A stretch of 64,000 nt of DNA from NCBI GenBank assembly GCA_021397835.1, contig JAJFZO010000094.1, positions 908,501 through 972,500 on the forward strand. Direction: 5' to 3'. The notes under the pieces were generated by a model that was not told the DNA's origin, did no database searches, and saw only the letters and a program-made list of their open reading frames with translations. Source of the DNA: Moringa oleifera. Taxonomy: Eukaryota; Streptophyta; Magnoliopsida; Brassicales; Moringaceae. This document shows, in pieces, positions 27,369 to 37,300 of the stretch (positions within the stretch are counted from its first letter, which is position 1; the number at the start of each line of letters is the position of its first letter). Position numbers and translations under genes: made by a program.

Positions 27369-28476
27369 AGGGGAGGGGAATAAGAACTAATCACTAGACA
27401 TTATTACAGAAAGTAAATAAAAGAATTACCAAAATTTCCCGGTGGATGCAATAACTTCCAGTACGCCTCTTATTTCTCCCTCAGCAAAAGGTTTGAGCTC
27501 TGCGACACTAAATTTCAAAGACAATTCATTAATAATGGAATGGAAATATGCAAGAAATATAGTAATTGCAACACGCACCCCACACACACACGCACGCACA
27601 TATATAAAGATTGAAAGAAGACAAAGAAGGGAAAGATATATCAAAAGTGGGCATTATGGTTCTGTCACAATTTTACAAGAACTTAACATGTGAGAACTGA
27701 TAAAGGAACCAAAGTTAAAATAACAAAGAATCATGAATCTCTCAAAATCCCTCAGAGTTATGTTCCAGTACAAGGCCAACTTCAATCATTTCAGCATACA
27801 CTCCATGAATATTTACAGGAAAAAACAAGAATGTTATTAACTATTTCCTCCCTTTGTCTCATTTAAACAAGTTTTACATACTTAAAAGGACCTGAATAAA
27901 TCCCCTCATTTCTTGAACCCAATGCAACAATTTTCAGCTGCTCACTAACCGTAACCAAATTATCCACAACTCTTAACTGTTTTCCATTTTCATGGGACCT
28001 TTGTTTTTTCCTTTTTTTTTTTTTCAAGAAACAATGATATGTGTTTATATTATGTATACAGAGGACCAAAGAGGGGTCTCCCCTATATATGTATAGTCAG
28101 CTATGACATGATATCAATTTATCAGCTACATGTCAGTTCACTCATACCAATGTTAAAGCCTAGGCTTTCAGATCCATCAAAACATGATTCAACATAGTAA
28201 AACAATGACAATAAATTAATTACTTGATGCATTCTTCATAAAATAAATAAATAAAAAGCAGCCAAAAAAAGTTTTCAGATATCCAAGGAAAGTCAGCATA
28301 CCCAGTGAATTTTACAACATAGGCAAAACAAATTAATCTATGTATCAAGCAAGCCAAGAAAGAAGCACATACTAGTTATTTACAACATCAGTAACCATGT
28401 TATCTTCTTGGAGATGAGTTGTATCATTTGAAGAAATGGCCATATCCTGTGAAGTCTCAATTGACGGCATCTCCAT
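20194..28476 (-). CDS. PP4R2: Protein phosphatase 4 regulatory subunit 2 (PP4R2), 227 aa
   Basis: Seven coding exons on the minus strand: 28476-28373, 27507-27430, 24847-24799, 24647-24551, 22592-22540, 21399-21337 and 20433-20194 (TGA at 20196-20194). Summed length is 684 nt, exactly 228 codons, and all introns have GT/AG borders. The PPP4R2 core lies at about residues 36-130: ELKPFAEGEIRGVLEVIAST, then GKFWHDWEKLKGMLSFWLKQ, VLSEYPEAR and later PPFTLQRICEILLAAQSIYP. The C-terminal exon is acidic and low-complexity (EVEEADVNDDMTLDMEAIDE). Family knowledge: PP4R2 tethers and targets the PP4 catalytic subunit, with roles in DNA-damage response and development. The weakest junction is exon 1/exon 2: I chose donor TA|GTATGT and acceptor TTTAG|TGTC because the alternative acceptor would create a stop. 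Two in-frame ATGs (28476 and 28470) start the protein. Short for the family compared with animal forms, but this is typical of plant versions. Confidence 0.9.
22980..24230 (-). mobile_element. Probable LINE remnant in PP4R2 intron
   Basis: In the intron between PP4R2 exons 24647-24551 and 22592-22540. Minus-strand frames include ADGCFLCKKDAETVNQTF near 23170-23240, resembling the cysteine-containing zf-RVT region of plant L1 elements (C-x-x-C followed by ETVNxx). The rest is densely mutated. It has the same orientation as the host gene. Confidence 0.45.
24648..27429 (-). other. PP4R2 introns 2-3 without further genes
   Basis: Apart from exon 24847-24799, this intronic sequence shows only short unsupported ORFs, poly-A tracts and simple repeats. 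Nothing resembling a nested gene was seen. Confidence 0.6.
27337..27367 (+). repeat. Uninterrupted run of 31 G
   Basis: Homopolymer G run preceded by a T-rich stretch and followed by AAGGGGAGGGG. It lies 63 nt into PP4R2 intron 2, measured from the donor of exon 27507-27430. The PP4R2 pre-mRNA would carry it as poly-C, and the template strand is G-rich with quadruplex-forming potential. Length may be an assembly approximation. Confidence 0.85.
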
Positions 28477-29240
28477 TCAAAATCTCCTCCCGCTGAAGAA
28501 ACAAAAGAAAAGTAGAAATATTGCTACACCATATTATATAGATATTTATGATTGTAAATACACCCATATACACCAAACCCATCCCCCACACCCCCCCCCC
28601 TAACATACACATAAATGTAGATTCAAAAATATAACAAGCATTCATTGCAATATTGAAAAACGGAAGCAGTTTCCAAGTCAAATTTGCATGCGTTTCCCCA
28701 TTTATCCTAAACAAAAATGGAGCATTTTATCCAATTCATTCCAGAAAACCACAATAAAAGTAGACCAAAAACGGAAAGAAAAAAAAAAGAAGGATTTAAA
28801 TCGACTGAGTATCGCTGACATCGAGCCAATTAAAACGTGGAAAGAAAAATTACTCTGGGGAAAAGAAGCTTACGATAATCCTAACCCTAGAAATAGAAAC
28901 CCTCAGTAATAAAAATCCATTTGGCAAAAGTGGGGAGTCGGACCATCAAAAGTATCCTCTGTGGTCCAAAAAAGAAATATCCAAGACTTGCAAAGAGGTC
29001 GTGACAGATCTCGGGAATCAAAAGCGGTCGAGAAATTGACGTTCTTAGGGTACCTTGATCTTGTGTAGGTGTAAAAAGAGAGTCTGCAGCTTGGCTTCTC
29101 GCTGTCTCGTGTCACCAGCCAGAAACCATGTCTTATCTTCGCAGATTCGATATAGCTCGCCGGAGACAGCTAGCAATTGATTTTTTTCTCTCTGTCGGAT
29201 GCTCGCTGAGCTTTGGATCCTAAAATCCTCTCGCGCACAA
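28477..29240 (-). promoter_or_regulatory. 5' leader of PP4R2 with a leader intron, and promoter side
   Basis: An acceptor (TTTCTTCAG, last G at 28493) precedes 16 nt of leader and the ATG. A donor AAG|GTACCC at 29054/29053 gives a leader intron of about 560 bp, so a non-coding first exon is predicted from 29054 upward to roughly 29200. The arrangement mirrors the TIO gene. The transcription start is not determined. Confidence 0.55.
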
Positions 29241-29536
29241 TAAACAAGAGAAATTTGAAAAAAAAAAGACCTTAAATGAGAAGAGAGAATGAAACATATT
29301 GGCTTTCTTTATTATTAAATTCTATTTTCGTCAAATGACTCAAAGGCCCTTGATTCTTAAAATTCTTTCATCACTTTTTTATCCATTGAGAATCCGCTCA
29401 AAGTATGACCCCTTTATGTATTTATTGTTACTTAAACAAATTTATGATGATAGTTTTAACTCTGTATCAATCTGAATTTTTTTTTAAACTGTTGATCTTT
29501 AGGTCTCAAATCTAAGATCCACATTTTACCATCGAT

Positions 29537-29974
29537 GCAATTTTCTGGATTTAATTTGCTTTTTTATTTTTATATTTTGTTTTGTAAATTATTTGATGAA
29601 ATTAATTTTAATTTTTTATTAAAAACTAATTTTTTTATTAATTTATTTTTAACTCATTTTATCATTACATAGAAAAATGCTTTCATCAATAATGAAAACA
29701 CCTTTGTCATATAAAATTTATGCAGACCTTGCTTTCTCCTTCCCAATTTTTTATGTTTTGACGCACTTTTTCCGAATGAAGAGAAAGCATGGGAAAGAAA
29801 AATCCAAATTATTATTTTATTTTTTCTATTTCTTTCTTAGTAAAATTTCACCCCTAAGCTACACATTTGTAAGGGAAGCGTATATATATTTTTTAATTGT
29901 ATTATTATTCAAAACTATTGGAATATATGTAAATAAATTAATTTTTATTTTCAAAAAAATTATAAAAAGTTAGA
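29537..29974 (+). repeat. 438-bp direct repeat, copy A
   Basis: Aligns without gaps to 31430-31867 (constant offset 1893 bp) with about 16 substitutions by eye, roughly 96% identity. Starts GCAATTTTCTGG and ends AAAAAGTTAGA, so it lacks the TG...CA ends of an LTR. A 98-codon open frame in each copy (29677-29973 and 31570-31866) is hydrophobic and lysine/phenylalanine-rich, has no family resemblance, and is best regarded as chance. Confidence 0.9.
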
Positions 29975-31429
29975 ATTGAGATCACTAGGATTAAGGCTAG
30001 GATAAAATTATTATTAAATTTTGAAGCGCCAATAATTGGTAAAGACACTGTTTTCTCGTTCTCACTAGAACTTGAAAAGGAGGGGAAAGAGATATAGGAT
30101 AAGTGGTAGACTGGACACCAAAATGAAAGATTATGAATGCTATGAATATTGTAATTCTAATTATGAATATGATAGAGAATACTGTGATAACTACAATGAT
30201 TGTCCTAGTACTAGTTATGAATATGAAGATACACATAACCAAGAATATCATAAAGGATTTAGGGAAGACCCAGACGATCAATATGATACCGAAAGCCTAG
30301 ATCAAGAATATCAACCTTACGGGCAAGATAATTACTCTAATGTTAGGTATTTACTTAAACCTAGAAGAATAGGCAAAATATTAAGTGAAAAGCCTCACCA
30401 TTCAAAACAAGAAGATATTTTACTTCAAAAAATTAACAAAATATTAGAAAAAGAATTCAAACTCAAACCAAAATTCTAAATAGACAAAGACTTTCTTAGA
30501 ACAGATTTCAACTCAGAAAATAATCGGCAAAAAATAGAATGGTTTATGACCATTTTCTCAACGGAAAAAAGAAGTCGAATTAGAGAAACATATTACAAAG
30601 AATTGGAAAAAGCACAACAGAACATAGGATTCTTCACATGGTGCAAATCCTATGCACAACAATTAGACATAAAATACCCTTTCCATCAAAACTCATTAGA
30701 ACAAGCCCAAGGAGCCCAATTACCCAAAAAGAAAACCAAGATTAGAAGATCTAGTCCTAAAAACCAAGACTCTACAGACTCTCCTTACGAGTCTCTAACT
30801 TCTTGCAAAAAGTCTAAAAGCCAAGAAGACTAACTAGCCCAAAAGCCAAGAAGACTAACTAGCCCAAAATCCAAGTCAAAACCAAGGAAATTATGTAAGT
30901 CTATACGGCCCGGCCCAAACCCAAATCCAGGATAATCAGTCAAAAGGTTATCTAAAAGGCAGAAGCCCACAAAATACCAATAACCTAACCCAAGAGCCTA
31001 ATGACAACATCACCAAGACCCAGAATAACCAAATCATTGGTCCAATTACCCAATATCCCATATCAGGAACTGATCCAACCCAGGAACAGCCCATTAGCCA
31101 CCTTCTCAAGACTACAAATCCATTCCAAGAATCCCTTTACAATAATATTAAAACCAGACACGATCAGCCCATCAACCTAGAATCAACTCAGGAATTAGAT
31201 GAAGAGTCTAATCCCTTACCCCAAATAGTTTATCCAAAGTACTATTCGAGTCTGATACTAACCAAGGAGTACACTCTGGTAAGAAAACCCAGAATAAGGA
31301 TAGAAGAAATTCTTCCTTCAAAACTATTAGACACCGAGCCACAACAAATAACCTTAAACAACATTCAAAATAGGAATTTAATTCCATCCAACAACAGGAA
31401 AAAATTGAATCAAATAGGTACCCAACTAA
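29975..31429 (+). pseudogene. Broken retroelement- or pararetrovirus-like polyprotein fragment
   Basis: Between the 438-bp repeats lies about 1.45 kb of codon-structured sequence. One frame is open from 30069 to 30833 except for a single TAA at 30477-30479. It continues, after a 25-bp tandem duplication (30816-30840 and 30841-30865), in another frame from 30859 through 31429 with no stop. The encoded protein is Tyr/Glu/Asp-rich at first, then has a basic stretch with a segment reading NIGFFTWCKSYAQQLDIKYP, then is Asn/Gln/Pro-rich. The style (low-complexity acidic N-terminus, aromatic FFTW motif, Pro/Gln-rich linker) recalls the N-terminal parts of polyproteins of plant endogenous pararetroviruses or some retroelements. 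No reverse transcriptase, protease or zinc knuckle is present. Family assignment is inference only. Nonfunctional as it stands. Confidence 0.5.
30816..30865 (+). repeat. 25-bp perfect tandem duplication
   Basis: Two adjacent identical units beginning AAAAGCCAAGAAGACTAACT. The extra 25 bp shifts the reading frame of the surrounding coding fragment by one. Confidence 0.95.
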
Positions 31430-31867
31430 GCAATTTTTTGGATTTAATTTGCTTTTTTATTTTTGTATTTTGTTTTGTAAATTATTTGATGAAATTAATT
31501 TTAATTTTTTATTAAAAACTAATTTTTTTATTAATTTATTTTTAACTCATTTTATCATTACATAGAAAAATGCTTTCATCAATAATGAAAACGCCTTTGT
31601 CATATAAAATTTATGCAGATGTTGCTTTCTCTTTCCCAATTTTTTACATTTTGACGCACTTTTTTCGAATGAGGAGAAAGCGTGGGAAAGAAAAAACCAA
31701 ATTATTATTTTATTTTTTCTATTTCTTTCTTAGTAAAATTTCACCCCTAAGCTACACATTTGTAAGGGAAGCGTACATATATTTTTTAATTGTATTATTA
31801 TTCAAAACTATTGGAATATATGTAAATAAATTAATTTCTATTTTTAAAAAAATTATAAAAAGTTAGA
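31430..31867 (+). repeat. 438-bp direct repeat, copy B
   Basis: Second copy of the repeat at 29537-29974. Here the sequence continues to the right into the rest of the element (31868-32420), which is also contiguous in the diverged copy at 10 kb. Copy B therefore keeps the ancestral right-hand context, and copy A is the interrupted one. Confidence 0.9.
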
Positions 31868-32420
31868 GTTACTACTTCGTTTTGCAAGTGAGGTTTTGGT
31901 TCTTGTTTAGGGAGATTCATGATACCTTTAGTATTTTTTGAAAATGTTATTTTATTTAAAACTTTTGGATAAGTTTTTATTAAAAAGAATAGAATAAAAC
32001 AAGAGTTACTTACGGATAAGTATATATTTACTTTGTCTTCCTTGTGTTGGATAGAATAGTAGATCAAGTTATTTCTCTTGCAAATTTTTTTTTTTAAAAA
32101 ATAATATAAGATAATTAGTGGTCCGTATACTTTTTATAACTTTCATATAATAGACTCTTTGTAACTTTTATATAATAGGCTGTAAAGGTTTTATGTAACT
32201 TTAAATAAATAGACTTTGTATGATCTTTATTTTATAAGTTTTATGTAACCTTCTTTTCACAAGCTTCACATAAATTCATTATGTAAATTCATTTCACATG
32301 TTCCATGTAACTTGCTTTAAAAAAAAAACTTTGTCCTTATTTTATAAGTTATGTGTATCTTTTTTTCATAGGTTTCATGTAACTTGCTTTCAAAGATTTC
32401 ATATAATCTTTTTTCATAAA
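31868..32420 (+). mobile_element. Right part of repeat element with degenerate 'TTTCATGTAAC' array
   Basis: Begins with TTTTGCAAGTGAGGTTTTGG (compare TTTTGTAAGTGAGG at 10290). From 32110 to 32420 come about ten degenerate units around (T)TTCATGTAACTTT...ATAGG with 25-35 bp spacing. The same unit occurs at 10.5, 13.4 (inverted) and 62.2 kb. No coding capacity. Confidence 0.6.
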
Positions 32421-34387
32421 GTCTATGGAAGTAAAAATGAATTTTGCAAATACATATTTACCTTGTGTAAACATATCAAAATACATGTTTTATTTATGCT
32501 AACACATGTTATTAATTTTCAAATTTCAGTAGACAAACAAGGATAATGATAGGTTCTATACAAGCATTTTTATCATATAACGGAAGTTTAGCTAAATCGA
32601 ATGAGAATTTCCTATACCTTGGGGATTCCATTAGTATGATTGGGTTATATGTTTCAAAGGGGATCACATATAGTTTGCTTATCTGTTGATGCTAATTTCT
32701 CTAAAAATGATATACAGTTGCATATCCTTAACTATGTGCATGGTTTTTGCATTTCGAATGAGAGTAACATGTGATAGAACATGAAGTGCATCATATTCCC
32801 TGTAAAATAATAAACTGGATACCTAAAAAATTTTTGAACTTACCTATGATGATACAAAACACAATCATATTACTTAGTTAATAACATTGCATTGGTAAGA
32901 TAAAATAAGGAGCTAGGTGTAATCAAGTATTGCAAACGACAACTAATCCGAGGCTTTGCAGTGGAGAAAATCAACTCGATCTAGCGGTGATTTTGCTTGA
33001 TTTCCAACTTACCCATTAATAAGGGGTAGTTTTAACTTTCGGGGAAAAACAATATTGTAAAACTTTTTTTACAAATATGAACTAAAGGTGATTATACACT
33101 ACCTAATGGCGGCCTAAGTTTTATATAATACTTTGATTTAGAGTCCAAAGTTGATTTGCATGTAACTAGTGATGCTGATTTATTCTTGGTATTGAATGCT
33201 ATGATATCTATGATGTTAATACATCAGGGCCTATTACATCTTTTAATACAGTATCAAAATGTTAATTTTTTTTTTTGTGAGTGCATGCTCTGGGATAATA
33301 TGCCATTATTAAAAATTTTGACTTCATGATAGTTAAATCTATTAAATCTTTACTTCAAGTAAGATAAAAAAAAAAAAACAATATATAAAAAATTCATACT
33401 GTCAAATGTACAAAAGAATCACTCTTCCAAACTATAAGATGTGCTTTAAAACACATTTACATATTAAAAAAATTTATAAACATATTGTCAAATAAATATT
33501 ATTATAATTAAAAAAATAATGATTAAAAAATTATATATTAATGACCATCTCATCAAACCAAAAGGCCTATTCAAAAATAAGAAAAAAAGCTAAGTAGATG
33601 AGTAATATTTATTTATGCTATAAATATAAAATTATGAATTTATTATCATGATTATAATTATGAATATGTTGTTTATGTTTTATTTTTGATTAAAATATTA
33701 TATTAGTAAAATTTTAAAATCTTTAACAAACTTAATATTATTTAGTTGATTAGTTTAATTTTTTTTAATTAAATTGATTTGATAATAATTGATTTGATTT
33801 ATTTAATTTATCAATTAAATTAAATTAATTTAAAATTTTAGAGTCAAATTTCATTGGCATCTTTAATTTAATTCGATTCATTTAAAAAATAAAATCAATC
33901 AGAGAGACCCATCACATTCCATGATTTTCTTTTTTTGAAAGGAGGTTGACCTTGGCATTATTTGGCATAATTCAAAATCTTACCATCACATTATAATTAT
34001 ATAAAAAAGGTTTACGCATATAAAAGTTTGTAAAAAAGACAAAAGCAAGAAACAGAAAATATTAATATAATTACGTGTCAGTGAACCTTCTAAGTCATGC
34101 AAGTGGCAGCGGCAGTAAACTGTTTCTGTTCAAAAGGAACCTCTTGCCCGCAAGGTATAACCGTCATACAACCGGCAGTTTCTCCGCCCCCTTGCTCCAA
34201 GGCACTAAAAATGAAAAATAAAATGACATAAAAAACCCCAATTCCCAACCATAGGCTTCCTTCCAACCCCAACCACATACGCAAATCAATTCAAAAATTC
34301 TGTCTCTTCCTTCATAAAAAAACACAATGCGTGATTTTTCCATGGATCAGTAATCTGTAACCAGAAACCTCTTCGACGTCACGAGCG
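32421..34387. other. Intergenic and RSH promoter side, no gene
   Basis: AT-rich, with a strongly AT-rich block at 33440-33900. The last 300 bp before the RSH ATG become less AT-rich and presumably hold its promoter and 5' leader. No specific element can be defended. Confidence 0.6.
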
Positions 34388-37300
34388 ATGTCCTCAACCA
34401 TGTTAGCTCACAGGACCTCGCCGCTGTTCCTACATAGGTTCCACCCAGTGACTTTCTGCACTTCCGCCACGTTCCGCTGCGTTCTCGACCAAATCGCCCC
34501 TAAATTCGCCGTATCCTCCTCTCTAGGCTCCGTACTGACCTCAGGAAACGTGATTGCAGCAGCTGCTGCTTCGTCCTCCTCCATTTCCGGTGCCGTCCAC
34601 GGCGCCGTAACGTCCACCATCACGCACGTGGCTTTCACCGCCATGGCCATTGCCTCTGGCGCCTGCCTTTCCACCAAGGTAGACTTCTTGTGGCCCAAAC
34701 TGGAAGAACAGCCAGGTATGCTTTAATCTCAGCCTCTCTCTGGTTTACTTTTTGGTTTTTGCGTTTTCTCTCTTCTCCTTGAGAAACAAAATGCTCAGTT
34801 TTCTGATTGCAGAAATTCCCTCTGATTATCTCTTGAAGTTAGATTACACTGTCAATTACTGTTTGAGATGAATTTCCTTTAGAAAAAGAAATCCTGTTTT
34901 GGCACAAGGAGTGAGTTTTATCAATACATAGCCTACAGGTGTAGTTTTAGACTGATCTTGATCTAAGTTTTACGTCTTAGTGGTAAACTCTAAATTATAA
35001 AAGCATGGAGTATCAAGAATTACTTAAGAGAAACTATGTTAAAGTTACTTCCAGAACTCACTTATGTTTGTACCATAATAAAACTAAAGTCTTGAAATTA
35101 AAATAAAAATGAATGACTCATATGTTTTCAGTGCTTTTAGTTCTAGAAGTTAAAAAGGTTCTAAGAACTAAGGTAGAACATTACTTTAGGGAATAAATGT
35201 TGTGAGAGAAGCATGACTATGAGAGTTGACGAATTCTTTCTTTCTCCTTTTCAATTACGTGCTATCCATTACCCCTGTCAAAAGGGGAAAATGGAAGGAA
35301 GTATGAGGGGTGGAGTGTCTTAAATGAAGCTGTTTATGTAAGCATGAGGTGTTAAGGAGATCGACGACATACGTCGTGGCTGGATATGTGATAATTCTTT
35401 TAATTGTTTCTTATCAACTCGACATAACTCTCTGTGTGTGTGTATGTATATCATATTCTTTAAATATTTGTGATTAATTAGATCTGTAATGTTTATTGAA
35501 AATCATGTAAGTTGTCTTGCAACTTACTTTCTTATGGGGATGTCCTTGGTATGGGGTTTAAAGCGCTTGCTATAGTAGTACATGAATACTTATACCTTTC
35601 TAAGTGTTTGGTATATCTTGTGCATGGTATTTGGAATATAGTTCACTGACACCATTTTGCAATTAGCGCTTATGGTGATATTAGGAATGCAAAGCAAAGG
35701 AAAATGCTATTATGCACAAACATCTGAGAGATAATTGTGTACTTGCTCATGACTCCTGAGTGGGTGATGGCTTTTGAAGTCTAATCTACTTAGATGTATT
35801 CCCATGTTGATCCCTCATGCTGAAAACCTCTCTACCTGCTGTGACTTATGTTATAGAGATGGTATAAATTTGAAAGCCCTTTTTTCTTCCTTGATGTTAG
35901 TTGATTTCATTATATTAGATGTCATGGGGCAAGTTTTTGATGATAGATGCTTGATTTTAGTTACATCATGATTAAATTGCTTTGTCTTGATGATTTTAAA
36001 TGTTTTTCTTGTTCTCTGTCAACTCAATGTCTCTTTTGGTTAAGGTCATAGAATGGATACCTGCAAGATATCTTCTAGGAAGATTGCTTCGCTAGAACAT
36101 ACATTTTTTTTAATCTTTGCTTAATAGCATTATCTAATGCGATGCAGGTGTCTTTATACTGGATGGGGTAGATGTGACAGGCTATCCTATATTTAATGAT
36201 GCTAAGGTTTACCATCTTTGCTTGCAGTCTGATTTTGCATATAATCATCTGCTACCACTAAAATACTTAATATGTGAAGGCAGGTGCAGAAGGCTATTGC
36301 TTTTTCGAAGAAGGCCCACCATGGGCAATTCCGTAAAACAGGCGACCCTTATTTAACACATTGCATTCATACGGGAAGAATCTTAGCCGTGCTGGTCCCT
36401 TCAAGTGGCAAACGAGTATGACATTTTATAAAAGATATTCTGTTTGTGCCTTATTCACATCTTCTTTCTTTATTTTAATCTATTCTTGCAATATTCTTTC
36501 CACGGAAGTAACTGTTTTCCCAACCCCTGGTTCCCAGTTTTGTACCGAGGAAAGAACACGCTTTGCTGTTGGATGTATTTCATCAAATTATTATAAACTG
36601 ATGTTTGGTCTTATTTTGACAAATTTTATGGGTCTAAAGAAAAACTGTGCTGTGCATTGAGTGCATCATCGCATTGTATGTATGGTATAGAAAAGCTGGC
36701 TTGCTGTCCTGCTGGTCTAAGGCTTTAAAAGATATCGTTCTAGGGGATAATAATGTTTATAATTGGTAAATTTCTAAGTTTTCATACCATCTCAATAGCA
36801 TTGAGTGACTGCTTTTGCTTGTGTTGATGACCATATTCCCACTTACGTTAGTGTTTTCAAGATGCTTCTTTTAGTAGAATGGCTTTATGCCATTAGTTTC
36901 CTCATGAAAATTCTGAGGTTCCTGCAGGCAGTTGACACAGTTGTGGCTGGGATTCTCCATGATGTGATAGATGATGCAAGTGAAAACCTTCGAAACATAG
37001 AACAAGAATTTGGTGGAGATGTGGCAAAATTGGTGGCTGGTGTTTCCAGATTAAGTCATATTAATCAGGTAGCAGAAGGTGGTTGTGTCAAGAAGCATGA
37101 TCTTTTTCTTTCTTGAAGTGAAAATGTTTACTGCTTTTCCTCTCATTCTTGTGTGACTTTGGAATGAAATGAAAAGCTAAAGGAGAGCCAAGGTGGTTGT
37201 GTCCAAAAGCATGGTCATTTTGTTTCTTGAAGTGAAAATGTTTCCTGATTTTCCTCGCACTCTCCTTGTTGTGTGACTTCAGAATGAAAATGGAAAGCTA

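Noticed and set aside
29677..29973. 98-codon ORF repeated at 31570-31866 as a conserved small membrane protein
   Set aside because: The two copies are similar only because the whole 438-bp DNA repeat is duplicated. Substitutions do not favour silent positions clearly, and the protein is low-complexity from AT-rich DNA.
29537..31867. A simple LTR retrotransposon with 438-bp LTRs
   Set aside because: Repeat ends lack TG/CA, no primer-binding site or polypurine tract was found at the borders, and homology with the 10-kb copy runs through the supposed right LTR end.
34408..34698. 96-codon minus-strand ORF opposite RSH exon 1
   Set aside because: Complement of the Ser/Ala-rich transit-peptide exon, which is itself supported by joining in frame to the remaining 17 exons.
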